DNA from: Polyodon spathula
Lineage: Eukaryota > Chordata > Actinopteri > Acipenseriformes > Polyodontidae
Assembly (NCBI RefSeq): GCF_017654505.1
Contig: NC_054537.1
Coordinates: 154,605 to 218,604, forward strand
Direction: 5' to 3'
Length of the DNA stretch: 64,000 nucleotides
Shown here piece by piece: positions 35,231-43,924 of this stretch (the first letter of the stretch is position 1; the number at the start of each line of letters is the position of its first letter). The notes under the pieces were generated by a model that was not told the DNA's origin, ran no database searches, and saw only the letters and a program-made list of their open reading frames with translations. The position numbers and the translations under genes were made by a program.

Positions 35231-38074
35231 TTAGTAGCTTATTGATCCCAAAATCTCATCAAGCAGCTTCTTGAAGGATCCCAGGGTGTCAGCTTCAACA
35301 ACATTACTGGGGAGTTGATTCCAGACCCTCACAATTCTCTGTGTAAAAAAGTGTCTCCTATTTTCTGTTCTGAATGCCCCTTTTTCTAAACTCCATTTGT
35401 GACCCCTGGTCCTTGTTTCTTTTTTCAGGCTGAAAAAGTCCCTTGCGTCGACACTGTCAATACCTTTTAGAATTTTGAATGCTTGAATTAGGTCGCCACG
35501 TAGTCTTCTTTGTTCAAGACTGAACAGATTCAATTCTTTTAGCCTGTCTGCATATGACATGCCTTTTAAGCCCGGAATAATTCTGGTCGCTCTTCTTTGC
35601 ACTCTTTCTAGAGCAGCAATATCTTTTTTATAGCGAGGTGACCAGAACTGAACACAATATTCAAGATGAGGTCTTACAAGTGCATTGTACAGTTTTAACA
35701 TTACTTCCCTTGATTTAAATTCAACACTTTTCACAATGTATCCGAGCATCCTGTTAGCCTTTTTTATAGCTTCCCCACATTGCCTAGATGAAGACATTTC
35801 TGAGTCAACAAAAACTCCTAGGTCTTTTTCATAGATTCCTTCTCCAATTTCAATATCTCCCATATGATATTTATAATGTACATTTTTATTTCCTGCGTGC
35901 AGTACCTTACACTTTTCTCTATTAAATGTCATTTGCCATGTGTCTGCCCAGTTCTGAATCTTGTCTAGATCATTTTGAATGACCTTTGCTGCTGCAACAG
36001 TGTTTGCCACTCCTCCTACTTTTGTGTCGTCTGCAAATTTAACAAGTTTGCTTACTATACCAGAATCTAAATCATTAATGTAGATTAGGAATAGCAGAGG
36101 ACCTAATACTGATCCCTGTGGTACACCGCTGGTTACCACACTCCATTCTGAGGTTTTTCCTCTAATCAGTACTTTCTGTTTTCTACATGTTAACCACTCC
36201 CTAATCCATGTACATGTGTTTCCTTGAATCCCAACTGCGTTCAGTTTGAGAATTAATCTTTTGTGCGGGACTTTGTCAAAAGCTTTCTGGAAATCTAAAT
36301 AAACCATGTCATATGCTTTGCAATTATCCATTATCGATGTTGCATCCTCAAAAAAATCAAGCAAGTTAGTTAGGCACGATCTCCCTTTCCTAAAACCATG
36401 TTGACTGTCTCCCAGGACCCTGTTACCATATAGGTAATTTTCCATTTTGGATCTTATTATAGTTTCCATAAGTTTGCATATAATAGAAGTCAGGCTTACT
36501 GGTCTGTAGTTACCTGGTTCAGTTTTGTTTCCCTTTTTGTGGATCGGTATTACGTTTGCAATTTTCCAGTCTGTCGGTACCACCCCTGTGTCAAGAGACT
36601 GTTGCATGATCTTGGTTAGCGGTTTGTAAATTACTTCTTTCATTTCTTTGAGTACTACTGGGAGGATCTCATCCGGCCCAGGGGATTTGTTTATTTTAAG
36701 AGCTCCTAGTCCCTTTAACACTTCTGCCTCAGTTATGCTAAAGTTATTTAAAACTGGATAGGAACTGGATGACATGTGGGGCATGTTGTCAGTATCTTCC
36801 TTTGTAAAAACTTGTGAAAAGTAATCATTTAACATATTTGCTATTTTTTTTTCTTCCTCTAAGATTTTGCCATTTGTATCTCTTAAACATTTAATCTCCT
36901 CTTTGAATGTTCTCTTGCTGTTGTAATATTGGAAAAACATTTTGGAATTGGTTTTAGCTCCCTTAGCAATGTTCATTTCTATTTCTCTCTTGGCCTTTCT
37001 AACTTCCTTTTTGACTTGCGTTTGCAGTTCCGTGTACTCTTTCTGTGTACTTTCTTTTCGGTCCTTTTTTAATGCTCTGTAAAGTGCCTTTTTTCGCTGA
37101 ATATTTTTTTTAATTGATCTATTAAACCATTTTGGCAATTTAGTTTTACATTTAGATTTGTCTACTTTAGGGATGTAATTGTTTTGCGCCTCTAGTACTA
37201 CGTTTTTGAAGAACAACCATCCTTCTTCTGTGGGTGTTTTCTCTATTTTACTCCAATCTACTTCTGTTAGTCTCTGTTTCATGCCTTCATAGTTTGCTTT
37301 TCTAAAATTGTAAACCTTAACTTTAGTCTTTACTTTTGGGGATTTAAAAAACACTTCAAATGAGACCATGTTGTGGTCTGAGTTTGCCAGTGGTTCTCTG
37401 ACCTCTGTTTTAGTTATTCTATCTTCGTTATTTGAAAAGACTAAATCAAGGCATGCCTCCCCTCTAGTGGGTGCCTTCACAAATTGTGTTAGGAAGCAGT
37501 CATTTGTCATTTCCACCATTTCTATTTCATCCTTCGTGCTACCCACCGGGTTTTCCCATTTTATTTGGGGGAAGTTGAAATCCCCCATTAGTATGGCTTC
37601 TCCTTTGCTACACACATTTCTAATGTCATTGTATAACAGATTATTTTGCTCACCGTCTGAATCTGGCGGTCTATAGCATGCTCCTATTATTATGCCTTTT
37701 GAATTTTTGTCTGTTATTCTGACCCATATTGATTCGGTTTTATTTTCTTTGTCCAGGTTTAACACCTGGGCTTCAAGACTGTTTCTTATGTATAGCGCTA
37801 CCCCTCCTCCTCGTCTGTCCTGCCTGTCTTTCCTATACAGTGTATACCCACAAATATTATATTCGTCCCCATCACTCTCAGATAACCACGTTTCTGTAAC
37901 ACCTATCACATCATAGTTACCTGTTAGTGCAGTAGCTTCAAGTTCTAGAATTTTGTTTCTGATACTTCTAGCATTTAGATAAATACATTTAATGGTTGTC
38001 TTACCTGAGTTGTTGTTCTTGTTTTGATGCGGTCTCCCTTCTGTTTTTTTTGTTGATTTCTCCCCCCTTCCTTT
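35231..38074 (-). CDS. CR1-1 ORF2: endonuclease-reverse transcriptase
   Basis: The frame is open for 947 codons directly after the ORF1 UAG and in the same frame as ORF1. An APE-type endonuclease occupies about residues 29-240: N34 in LNARS, E61 in GVTETWL, D165 in MGDFN, D233-H234 in NSDHN. The reverse transcriptase covers about 470-760, with HKKGNKTEPGNYRPVSL, the first catalytic Asp in YLDFQKAFD (D594), GVPQGSVLGPLL and FADD (D682, D683). The C-terminal region ends ILGSISY, like chicken CR1. It would nick DNA and copy the element RNA at the target. There is no Met before residue 163, so AUG initiation would delete half the endonuclease; expression probably needs UAG readthrough or another non-canonical route. 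Confidence 0.93.
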   Translation of the reverse strand, partial: KGRGEKSTKKTEGRPHQNKNNNSGKTTIKCIYLNARSIRNKILELEATALTGNYDVIGVTETWLSESDGDEYNICGYTLYRKDRQDRRGGGVALYIRNSLEAQVLNLDKENKTESIWVRITDKNSKGIIIGACYRPPDSDGEQNNLLYNDIRNVCSKGEAILMGDFNFPQIKWENPVGSTKDEIEMVEMTNDCFLTQFVKAPTRGEACLDLVFSNNEDRITKTEVREPLANSDHNMVSFEVFFKSPKVKTKVKVYNFRKANYEGMKQRLTEVDWSKIEKTPTEEGWLFFKNVVLEAQNNYIPKVDKSKCKTKLPKWFNRSIKKNIQRKKALYRALKKDRKESTQKEYTELQTQVKKEVRKAKREIEMNIAKGAKTNSKMFFQYYNSKRTFKEEIKCLRDTNGKILEEEKKIANMLNDYFSQVFTKEDTDNMPHMSSSSYPVLNNFSITEAEVLKGLGALKINKSPGPDEILPVVLKEMKEVIYKPLTKIMQQSLDTGVVPTDWKIANVIPIHKKGNKTEPGNYRPVSLTSIICKLMETIIRSKMENYLYGNRVLGDSQHGFRKGRSCLTNLLDFFEDATSIMDNCKAYDMVYLDFQKAFDKVPHKRLILKLNAVGIQGNTCTWIREWLTCRKQKVLIRGKTSEWSVVTSGVPQGSVLGPLLFLIYINDLDSGIVSKLVKFADDTKVGGVANTVAAAKVIQNDLDKIQNWADTWQMTFNREKCKVLHAGNKNVHYKYHMGDIEIGEGIYEKDLGVFVDSEMSSSRQCGEAIKKANRMLGYIVKSVEFKSREVMLKLYNALVRPHLEYCVQFWSPRYKKDIAALERVQRRATRIIPGLKGMSYADRLKELNLFSLEQRRLRGDLIQAFKILKGIDSVDARDFFSLKKETRTRGHKWSLEKGAFRTENRRHFFTQRIVRVWNQLPSNVVEADTLGSFKKLLDEILGSISY

Positions 38075-38088
38075 CTAGTTTAAATGCT
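38075..38088 (-). promoter_or_regulatory. CR1-1 ORF1/ORF2 junction: slippery heptamer and UAG
   Basis: Sense AGCATTTAAACTAG. The ORF1 codons are CAT-TTA-AAC-TAG, placing U-UUA-AAC (38078-38084) in the phase used for -1 frameshifting, with UAG directly after. In this copy the -1 frame closes after about 25 codons, while the 0 frame after UAG is ORF2. The sequence is therefore compatible with UAG readthrough. The same 14-mer is found in CR1-2, CR1-A and PLE-1. Confidence 0.6.
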
Positions 38089-39022
38089 TCCGAACCTGCT
38101 CGAGGATCTTTTCTCCGAGTAGACTAGTTCCCTTGTTATTTAAATGCAGTCCATCCCGTCTATACAGATAGTCCTCGTTGTAGAATGTGGTCCAATGATC
38201 AAGATAGGTGAAGCCTTCCCGTGTGCACCACGTCTTCAGCCATGCGTTTTGATTAATTATTTCCAGCTGTCCATATGGTCCTTTGCAAGGTGCGGGTAGT
38301 ATACCAGAAAATACCACAGTTTTGGTTTTCTCTTTTAATTTCCTTCCTAGCTCTCTGAATTTATTTTGCAGGGATTTTGGTCTGTCTCTTCCAATGTTGT
38401 TTGTACCGATGTGGACGACTACTACCGGGTCGTCTCCTGTTCGTTCTAGGAGCCTGTCCACGTTTTCAGTGATGTGCTTGACCGAGGCTCCCGGAAGGCA
38501 GCACACTGTTGTAGTAAGGGGGTCCAAACTGCGAACTGAACTTGCTGTGTTTCTCAATATGGAGTCCCCAACAATCATGACCTCCCTTCTTTTTGCTGTC
38601 TGGTCACCACTGTCAATAGGGTCCTGGATGTTGTTTCTTTCATTCTCTTGTTGTTGGTTCTGCTCATCAAAATTCTGAAGTGACTCAAATCTGTTGGTTG
38701 TTTTGATTTCTGGTGGTTGTGTTTGACGAAGTTTCTTTTTTTCCCTGCTTCTGCCTACCTGAACCCAGCTGTTCTGACCTTCTATCTCCCTGGTGGCTTT
38801 CAGTCTGTTAGGGGTGATGCAGACTTCCATGAATTGTGGGTGTGCCAGTTCCTCAAGATCCTGTTGCTGTCTCACTTCTTCCAGCTCCATTTCTAGCATA
38901 CTTACTAGTTTATGCAAATCCTGGATCGCGCGGCACTTTACGCACACTTGGTTTAGCTCCGCTGGGTTTTCTCGGATTTCCCACATCAAGCAGGTGTCAC
39001 AGATTACAGGCTTGAAGACCAT
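38075..39022 (-). CDS. CR1-1 ORF1: zinc-binding motif, coiled coil and SGNH-hydrolase domain
   Basis: A 315-residue protein starting at an ATG in good context (A at -3, G at +4). Residues 8-30 form a C-x2-C-x15-C-x2-C motif, likely a zinc-binding fold. About 31-62 are Leu/Glu-rich and likely to form a coiled coil. About 146-312 form an SGNH/GDSL hydrolase-like domain: GDSIL with S154, LPGAS near 177, GTNN at 206-209 and the DGLH motif with D290 and H293. CR1 and L2 ORF1 proteins with an esterase domain are known; ORF1 is thought to bind element RNA, while the role of the esterase is unresolved. All catalytic blocks are intact. It ends HLN and UAG, directly followed by ORF2 in frame. Confidence 0.92.
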   Translation of the reverse strand: MVFKPVICDTCLMWEIRENPAELNQVCVKCRAIQDLHKLVSMLEMELEEVRQQQDLEELAHPQFMEVCITPNRLKATREIEGQNSWVQVGRSREKKKLRQTQPPEIKTTNRFESLQNFDEQNQQQENERNNIQDPIDSGDQTAKRREVMIVGDSILRNTASSVRSLDPLTTTVCCLPGASVKHITENVDRLLERTGDDPVVVVHIGTNNIGRDRPKSLQNKFRELGRKLKEKTKTVVFSGILPAPCKGPYGQLEIINQNAWLKTWCTREGFTYLDHWTTFYNEDYLYRRDGLHLNNKGTSLLGEKILEQVRKHLN

Positions 39023-39083
39023 GTTGAGGTTTTTTTTTTTGAAGTTTAGTTTCTTCTGCAGCTGTCAACCTGCTTTCAAACAG

Positions 39084-39518
39084 CTTCGAAACTGCTCTGT
39101 ACTTTTCCACGCCTGTACTTCTCCCACTCACTGTCGCTTCCACTCGCTGTCGCTGGGAAGACTGCCTCGTTTAACTGCGTTGTTCTGCTGTGCTGTCGGC
39201 TCCTCCCCTCGCCCGTGTCTCAAAACGGCGCTGAATTTGAATCAGCTGCTCCGAGTTTCAGCTTGTTTGTTATCAGAAAAACACACGCGGCTGTTTGACT
39301 TTGAGCTGCTGCTGTGTTTCCCCAATGCCCTCTGTTTTCTGATTAAACCAATTCAAGATGCAATTTCTCCTTTCTGCTTCGAAACTGCTCTGTACTTTTC
39401 CACGCCTGTACTTCTCCCACTCACTGTCGCTTCCACTCGCTGTCGCTGGGAAGACTGCCTCGTTTAACTGCGTTGTTCTGCTGTGCTGTCGGCTCCTCCC
39501 CTCCTGCTGTCGGCTCCT
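39084..39518 (-). promoter_or_regulatory. CR1-1 5' UTR monomers (1 full, 1 partial)
   Basis: A 293-bp unit begins (plus strand) at 39084 with 'cttcgaaactgctctgtact' and starts again at 39377, stopping at 39518 at the PLE junction. The same unit is reiterated in CR1-2. Position ahead of ORF1 and tandem arrangement suggest promoter monomers, as in mouse L1. Each unit contains a GC-rich, GC-box-like stretch (ggctcctcccctcgcc on the plus strand). Confidence 0.75.
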
Positions 39519-39721
39519 ATTAGCTTCCTGTGGTAATCTTGTGTTTCTGCTAGTAGTATCCACTTCTGTTTTGCTGTTGTTTGCGGTGTGGGTATGAAGG
39601 AGAGACCTTTTTTCAAGAGGCTGTCTTGGCTCTCTGTTGCCTTGAAGTTTTTACACAGATTCACTATGTTTGATGTCCCCTCCCTGGAGATGTTTGGGCT
39701 TGTGGGGTCTCCTAGTTTAAA
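39519..39721 (-). pseudogene. PLE-1 ORF2, N-terminal part
   Basis: Open in the -1 frame relative to ORF1, overlapping its last codons (AFKLGDPTSP at the junction). It continues to the N-terminal signature KGLSFIPTP and DYHRKL, which precedes the reverse transcriptase in Penelope-like elements. CR1-1 is inserted directly after DYHRKL; the frame resumes at 35160. No Met occurs between the junction and the CR1 insertion, so expression as an ORF1-ORF2 fusion by -1 frameshifting is the simplest reading. The product would be the RT/endonuclease polyprotein. Confidence 0.75.
39677..39721 (-). promoter_or_regulatory. PLE-1 ORF1/ORF2 junction: candidate -1 frameshift signal
   Basis: U-UUA-AAC is at 39715-39721 in the correct phase, followed at once by the ORF1 UAG (39712-39714); the -1 frame is ORF2. 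Downstream, GGAGA (39708-39712) can pair with TCTCC (39686-39690), and the loop CCCC (39704-39707) can pair with GGGG (39677-39680), a possible H-type pseudoknot. The 2-nt gap to stem 1 is shorter than the usual 5-9 nt, so the fold needs testing. Confidence 0.55.
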
Positions 39722-39986
39722 TGCTGGCACCAGTGCTGGAGCATATCCTTGGCTGTGTTGGTTGTCCAGTGGATGTTGTCTCTGCCGACTCGGAAGTTCT
39801 CAGTTGGTAACAGTGGAATGTGTGGCAGGTTGGCTGAGATGAATCTGTTTAGTTCCTCCAAGTTCCGTTGGGCCTGCATGTCGAGTGCTTGTGAGAAGTT
39901 CACTAGTGGCACTTTGATTTCTGCAGTTGGAAAGGTTTTCTTTGCTGACCTGTACATCTTTTGTAGGTTTTTGATAGCTGTCTCTT
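39712..39986 (-). pseudogene. PLE-1 ORF1, C-terminal half of the SGNH-like domain
   Basis: Reads from ETAIKNLQKMYRSAKKTFP through IKVPLVNFSQAL to the motif DNIHW, where D and H correspond to the C-terminal DxxH block of SGNH hydrolases, and ends HWCQHLN and UAG. The N-terminal half of the domain (GDSIL and GINN blocks) is at 44817-45061; CR1-2 sits between them. Joined over the CR1-2 site the frame is continuous (QKVK/ETAIK). The end is immediately followed, in the -1 frame, by ORF2. Confidence 0.75.
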
Positions 39987-40056
39987 AAGAACATAAGAAC
40001 ATAAGAAAGTTTACAAATGAGAGGAGGCCATTCGGCCCATCTTGCTCGTTTGGTTG

Positions 40057-42914
40057 TTAGTAGCTTATTGATCCCAAAATCTCATCAAGCAGCTTCTTGA
40101 AGGATCCCAGGGTGTCAGCTTCAACAACATTACTGGGGAGTTGATTCCAGACCCTCACAATTCTCTGTGTAAAAAAGTGTCTCCTATTTTCTGTTCTGAA
40201 TGCCCCTTTTTCTAAACTCCATTTGTGACCCCTGGTCCTTGTTTCTTTTTTCAGGCTGAAAAAGTCCCTTGCGTCGACACTGTCAATACCTTTTAGAATT
40301 TTGAATGCTTGAATTAGGTCGCCACGTAGTCTTCTTTGTTCAAGACTGAACAGATTCAATTCTTTTAGCCTGTCTGCATATGACATGCCTTTTAAGCCCG
40401 GAATAATTCTGGTCGCTCTTCTTTGCACTCTTTCTAGAGCAGCAATATCTTTTTTATAGCGAGGTGACCAGAACTGCACACAATATTCAAGATGAGGTCT
40501 TACAAGTGCATTGTACAGTTTTAACATTACTTCCCTTGATTTAAATTCAACACTTTTCACAATGTATCCGAGCATCCTGTTAGCCTTTTTTATAGCTTCC
40601 CCACATTGCCTAGATGAAGACATTTCTGAGTCACCAAAAACTCCTAGGTCTTTTTCATAGATTCCTTCTCCAATTTCAATATCTCCCATATGATATTTAT
40701 AATGTACATTTTTATTTCCTGCGTGCAGTACCTTACACTTTTCTCTATTAAATGTCATTTGCCATGTGTCTGCCCAGTTCTGAATCTTGTCTAGATCATT
40801 TTGAATGACCTTTGCTGCTGCAACAGTGTTTGCCACTCCTCCTACTTTTGTGTCGTCTGCAAATTTAACAAGTTTGCTTACTATACCAGAATCTAAATCA
40901 TTAATGTAGATTAGGAATAGCAGAGGACCTAATACTGATCCCTGTGGTACACCGCTGGTTACCACACTCCATTCTGAGGTTTTTCCTCTAATCAGTACTT
41001 TCTGTTTTCTACATGTTAACCACTCCCTAATCCATGTACATGTGTTTCCTTGAATCCCAACTGCGTTCAGTTTGAGAATTAATCTTTTGTGCGGGACTTT
41101 GTCAAAAGCTTTCTGGAAATCTAAATAAACCATGTCATATGCTTTGCAATTATCCATTATCGATGTTGCATCCTCAAAAAAATCAAGCAAGTTAGTTAGG
41201 CACGATCTCCCTTTCCTAAAACCATGTTGACTGTCTCCCAGTACCCTGTTACCATATAGGTAATTTTCCATTTTGGATCTTATTATAGTTTCCATAAGTT
41301 TGCATATAATAGAAGTCAGGCTTACTGGTCTGTAGTTACCTGGTTCAGTTTTGTTTCCCTTTTTGTGGATCGGTATTACGTTTGCAATTTTCCAGTCTGT
41401 CGGTACCACCCCTGTGTCAAGAGACTGCTGCATGATCTTGGTTAGCGGTTTGTAAATTACTTCTTTCATTTCTTTGAGTACTACTGGGAGGATCTCATCC
41501 GGCCCAGGGGATTTGTTTATTTTAAGAGCTCCTAGTCCCTTTAACACTTCTGCCTCAGTTATGCTAAAGTTATTTAAAACTGGATAGGAACTGGATGACA
41601 TGTGGGGCATGTTGTCAGTATCTTCCTTTGTAAAAACTTGTGAAAAGTAATCATTTAATATATTTGCTATTTTTTTTTCTTCCTCTATGATTTTGCCATT
41701 TGTATCTCTTAAACATTTAATCTCCTCTTTGAATGTTCTCTTGCTGTTGTAATATTGGAAAAACATTTTGGAATTGGTTTTAGCTCCCTTAGCAATGTTC
41801 ATTTCTATTTCTCTCTTGGCCTTTCTAACTTCCTTTTTGACTTGCATTTGCAGTTCCGTGTACTCTTTCTGTGTACTTTCTTTTTGGTCCTTTTTTAATG
41901 CTCTGTAAAGTGCCTTTTTTCGCTGAATATTTTTTTTAATTGATCTATTAAACCATTTTGGCAATTTAGTTTTACATTTAGATTTGTCTACTTTAGGGAT
42001 GTAATTGTTTTGCGCCTCTAGTACTACATTTTTGAAGAACAACCATCCTTCTTCTGTGGGTGTTTTCTCTATTTTACTCCAATCTACTTCTGTTAGTCTC
42101 TGTTTCATGCCTTCATAGTTTGCTTTTCTAAAATTGTAAACCTTAACTTTAGTCTTTACTTTTGGGGATTTAAAAAACACTTCAAATGAGACCATGTTAT
42201 GGTCTGAGTTTGCCAGTGGTTCTCTGACCTCTGTTTTAGTTATTCTATCTTCGTTATTTGAAAAGACTAAATCAAGGCATGCCTCCCCTCTAGTGGGTGC
42301 CTTCACAAATTGTGTTAGGAAGCAGTCATTTGTCATTTCCACCATTTCTATTTCATCCTTCGCGCTACCCACCGGGTTTTCCCATTTTATTTGGGGGAAG
42401 TTGAAATCCCCCATTAGTATGGCTTCTCCTTTGCTACACACATTTCTAATGTCATTGTATAACAGATTATTGTGCTCACCGTCTGAATCTGGCGGTCTAT
42501 AGCATGCTCCTATTATTATGCCTTTTGAATTTTTGTCTGTTATTCTGACCCATATTGATTCGGTTTTATTTTCTTTGTCCAGGTTTAACACCTGGGCTTC
42601 AAGACTGTTTCTTATGTATAGCGCTACCCCTCCTCCTCGTCTGTCCTGCCTGTCTTTCCTATACAGTGTATACCCACAAATATTATATTCGTCCCCATCA
42701 CTCTCAGATAACCACGTTTCTGTAACACCTATCACATCATAGTTACCTGTTAGTGCAGTAGCTTCAAGTTCTAGAATTTTGTTTCTGATACTTTAGATAA
42801 TAATTTAATTTACTTTTAGATAAATACATTTAATGGTTGTCTTACCTGAGTTGTTGTTCTTGTTTTGATGCGGTCTCCCTTCTTTTTTTTTGTTGATTTC
42901 TCCCCCCTTCCTTT
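40057..42914 (-). pseudogene. CR1-2 ORF2, disrupted at the endonuclease N-terminus
   Basis: The downstream 892 codons (to 42735) match CR1-1 except for about six substitutions, and keep all endonuclease motifs from GVTETWL onward and the RT FADD. Two lesions lie between ORF1 and that point: one base is missing in the poly-A/T run near 42882, shifting frame, and 15 extra bases near 42795-42825 replace part of the LNARS motif and introduce two TAA stops. The conserved EN Asn block is therefore lost. The copy is probably unable to make a full ORF2. Confidence 0.85.
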
Positions 42915-43859
42915 CTAGTTTAAATGCTTCCGAACCTGCTCGAGGATCTTTTCTCCAAGTAGACTAGTTCCCTTGTTATTTAAATGCAGTCCATCCCGTC
43001 TATACAGATAGTCCTCGTTGTAGAAAGTGGTCCAATGATCAAGATAGGTGAAGCCTTCCCGTGTGCACCACGTCTTCAGCCATTCGTTTTGATTAATTAT
43101 TTCCAGCTGTCCATATGGTCCTTTGCAAGGTGCGGGTAGTATACCAGAAAATACCACAGTTTTGGTTTTCTCTTTTAATTTCCTTCCTAGCTCTCTGAAT
43201 TTGTTTTGCAGGGATTTTGGTCTGTCTCTTCCAATGTTGTTTGTACCGATGTGGACGACTACTACCGGGTCGTCTCCTGTTCGTTCTAGGAGCCTGTCCA
43301 CGTTTTCAGTGATGTGCTTGACCGAGGCTCCCGGAAGGCAGCACACTGTTGTAGTAAGGGGGTCCAAACTGCGAACTGAACTTGCTGTGTTTCTCAATAT
43401 GGAGTCCCCAACAATCATGACCTCCCTTCTTTTTACTGTCTTGTCACCACTGTCAATAGGGTCCTGGATGTTGTTCCTTTCATTCTCTTGTTGTTGGTTC
43501 TGCTCATCACAATTCTGAAGTGACTCAAATCTGTTGGTTGTTTTGATTTCTGGTGGTGTTTGACGAAGTTTCTTTTTTTCCCTGCTTCTGCCTACCTGAA
43601 CCCAGCTGTTCTGACCTTCTATCTCCCTGGTGGCTTTCAGTCTGTTAGGGGTGATGCAGACTTCCATGAATTGTGGGTGTGCCAGTTCCTCAAGATCCTG
43701 TTGCTGTCTCACTTCTTCCAGCTCCATTTCTAGCATACTTACTAGTTTATGCAAATCCTGGATCGCGCGGCACTTTACGCACACTTGGTTTAGCTCCGCT
43801 GGGTTTTCTCGGATTTCCCACATCAAGCAGGTGTCACAGATTACTGGCTTGAAGACCAT
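42915..43859 (-). CDS. CR1-2 ORF1: zinc-binding motif and SGNH-hydrolase domain
   Basis: A 314-residue protein, one residue shorter than CR1-1 ORF1 (one codon lost in the QTPPE segment), with only a few substitutions. The C-x2-C...C-x2-C motif, GDSIL serine, GTNN and DGLH are all retained. It ends HLN and UAG at the same 14-nt junction (42915-42928). It could still be made and act in trans even though ORF2 of this copy is broken. Confidence 0.9.
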   Translation of the reverse strand: MVFKPVICDTCLMWEIRENPAELNQVCVKCRAIQDLHKLVSMLEMELEEVRQQQDLEELAHPQFMEVCITPNRLKATREIEGQNSWVQVGRSREKKKLRQTPPEIKTTNRFESLQNCDEQNQQQENERNNIQDPIDSGDKTVKRREVMIVGDSILRNTASSVRSLDPLTTTVCCLPGASVKHITENVDRLLERTGDDPVVVVHIGTNNIGRDRPKSLQNKFRELGRKLKEKTKTVVFSGILPAPCKGPYGQLEIINQNEWLKTWCTREGFTYLDHWTTFYNEDYLYRRDGLHLNNKGTSLLGEKILEQVRKHLN

Positions 43860-43924
43860 GTTGAGGGTTTTTTTTTTTTTTGAAGTTTAGTTTCTTCTGC
43901 AGCCGTCAACCTGCTTTCAAACTG

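Larger units (their letters stand above)
35161..39518 (-). mobile_element. Young full-length CR1 LINE (CR1-1)
   Basis: Complete structure on the minus strand: 5' UTR with 1.5 tandem monomers (39084-39518), ORF1 (38075-39022), ORF2 (35231-38074), a short 3' UTR and a tail of TTCTTATG 8-mers at 35161-35180. It is inserted into PLE-1 ORF2. Both coding frames are intact apart from the UAG that separates them. It is nearly identical to CR1-2, which lies 470 bp away in the same orientation, so both are recent. This copy is the best candidate for an active source element. Confidence 0.93.

Noticed and set aside
35231..38090. -1 frameshifting as the way to make CR1 ORF2
   Set aside because: The slippery heptamer is in phase, but in CR1-1 the -1 frame hits TAA after about 25 codons, and ORF2 lies in the 0 frame behind UAG. 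In CR1-2 the -1 frame stays open further only because of a 1-nt deletion, and then meets the inserted stops.
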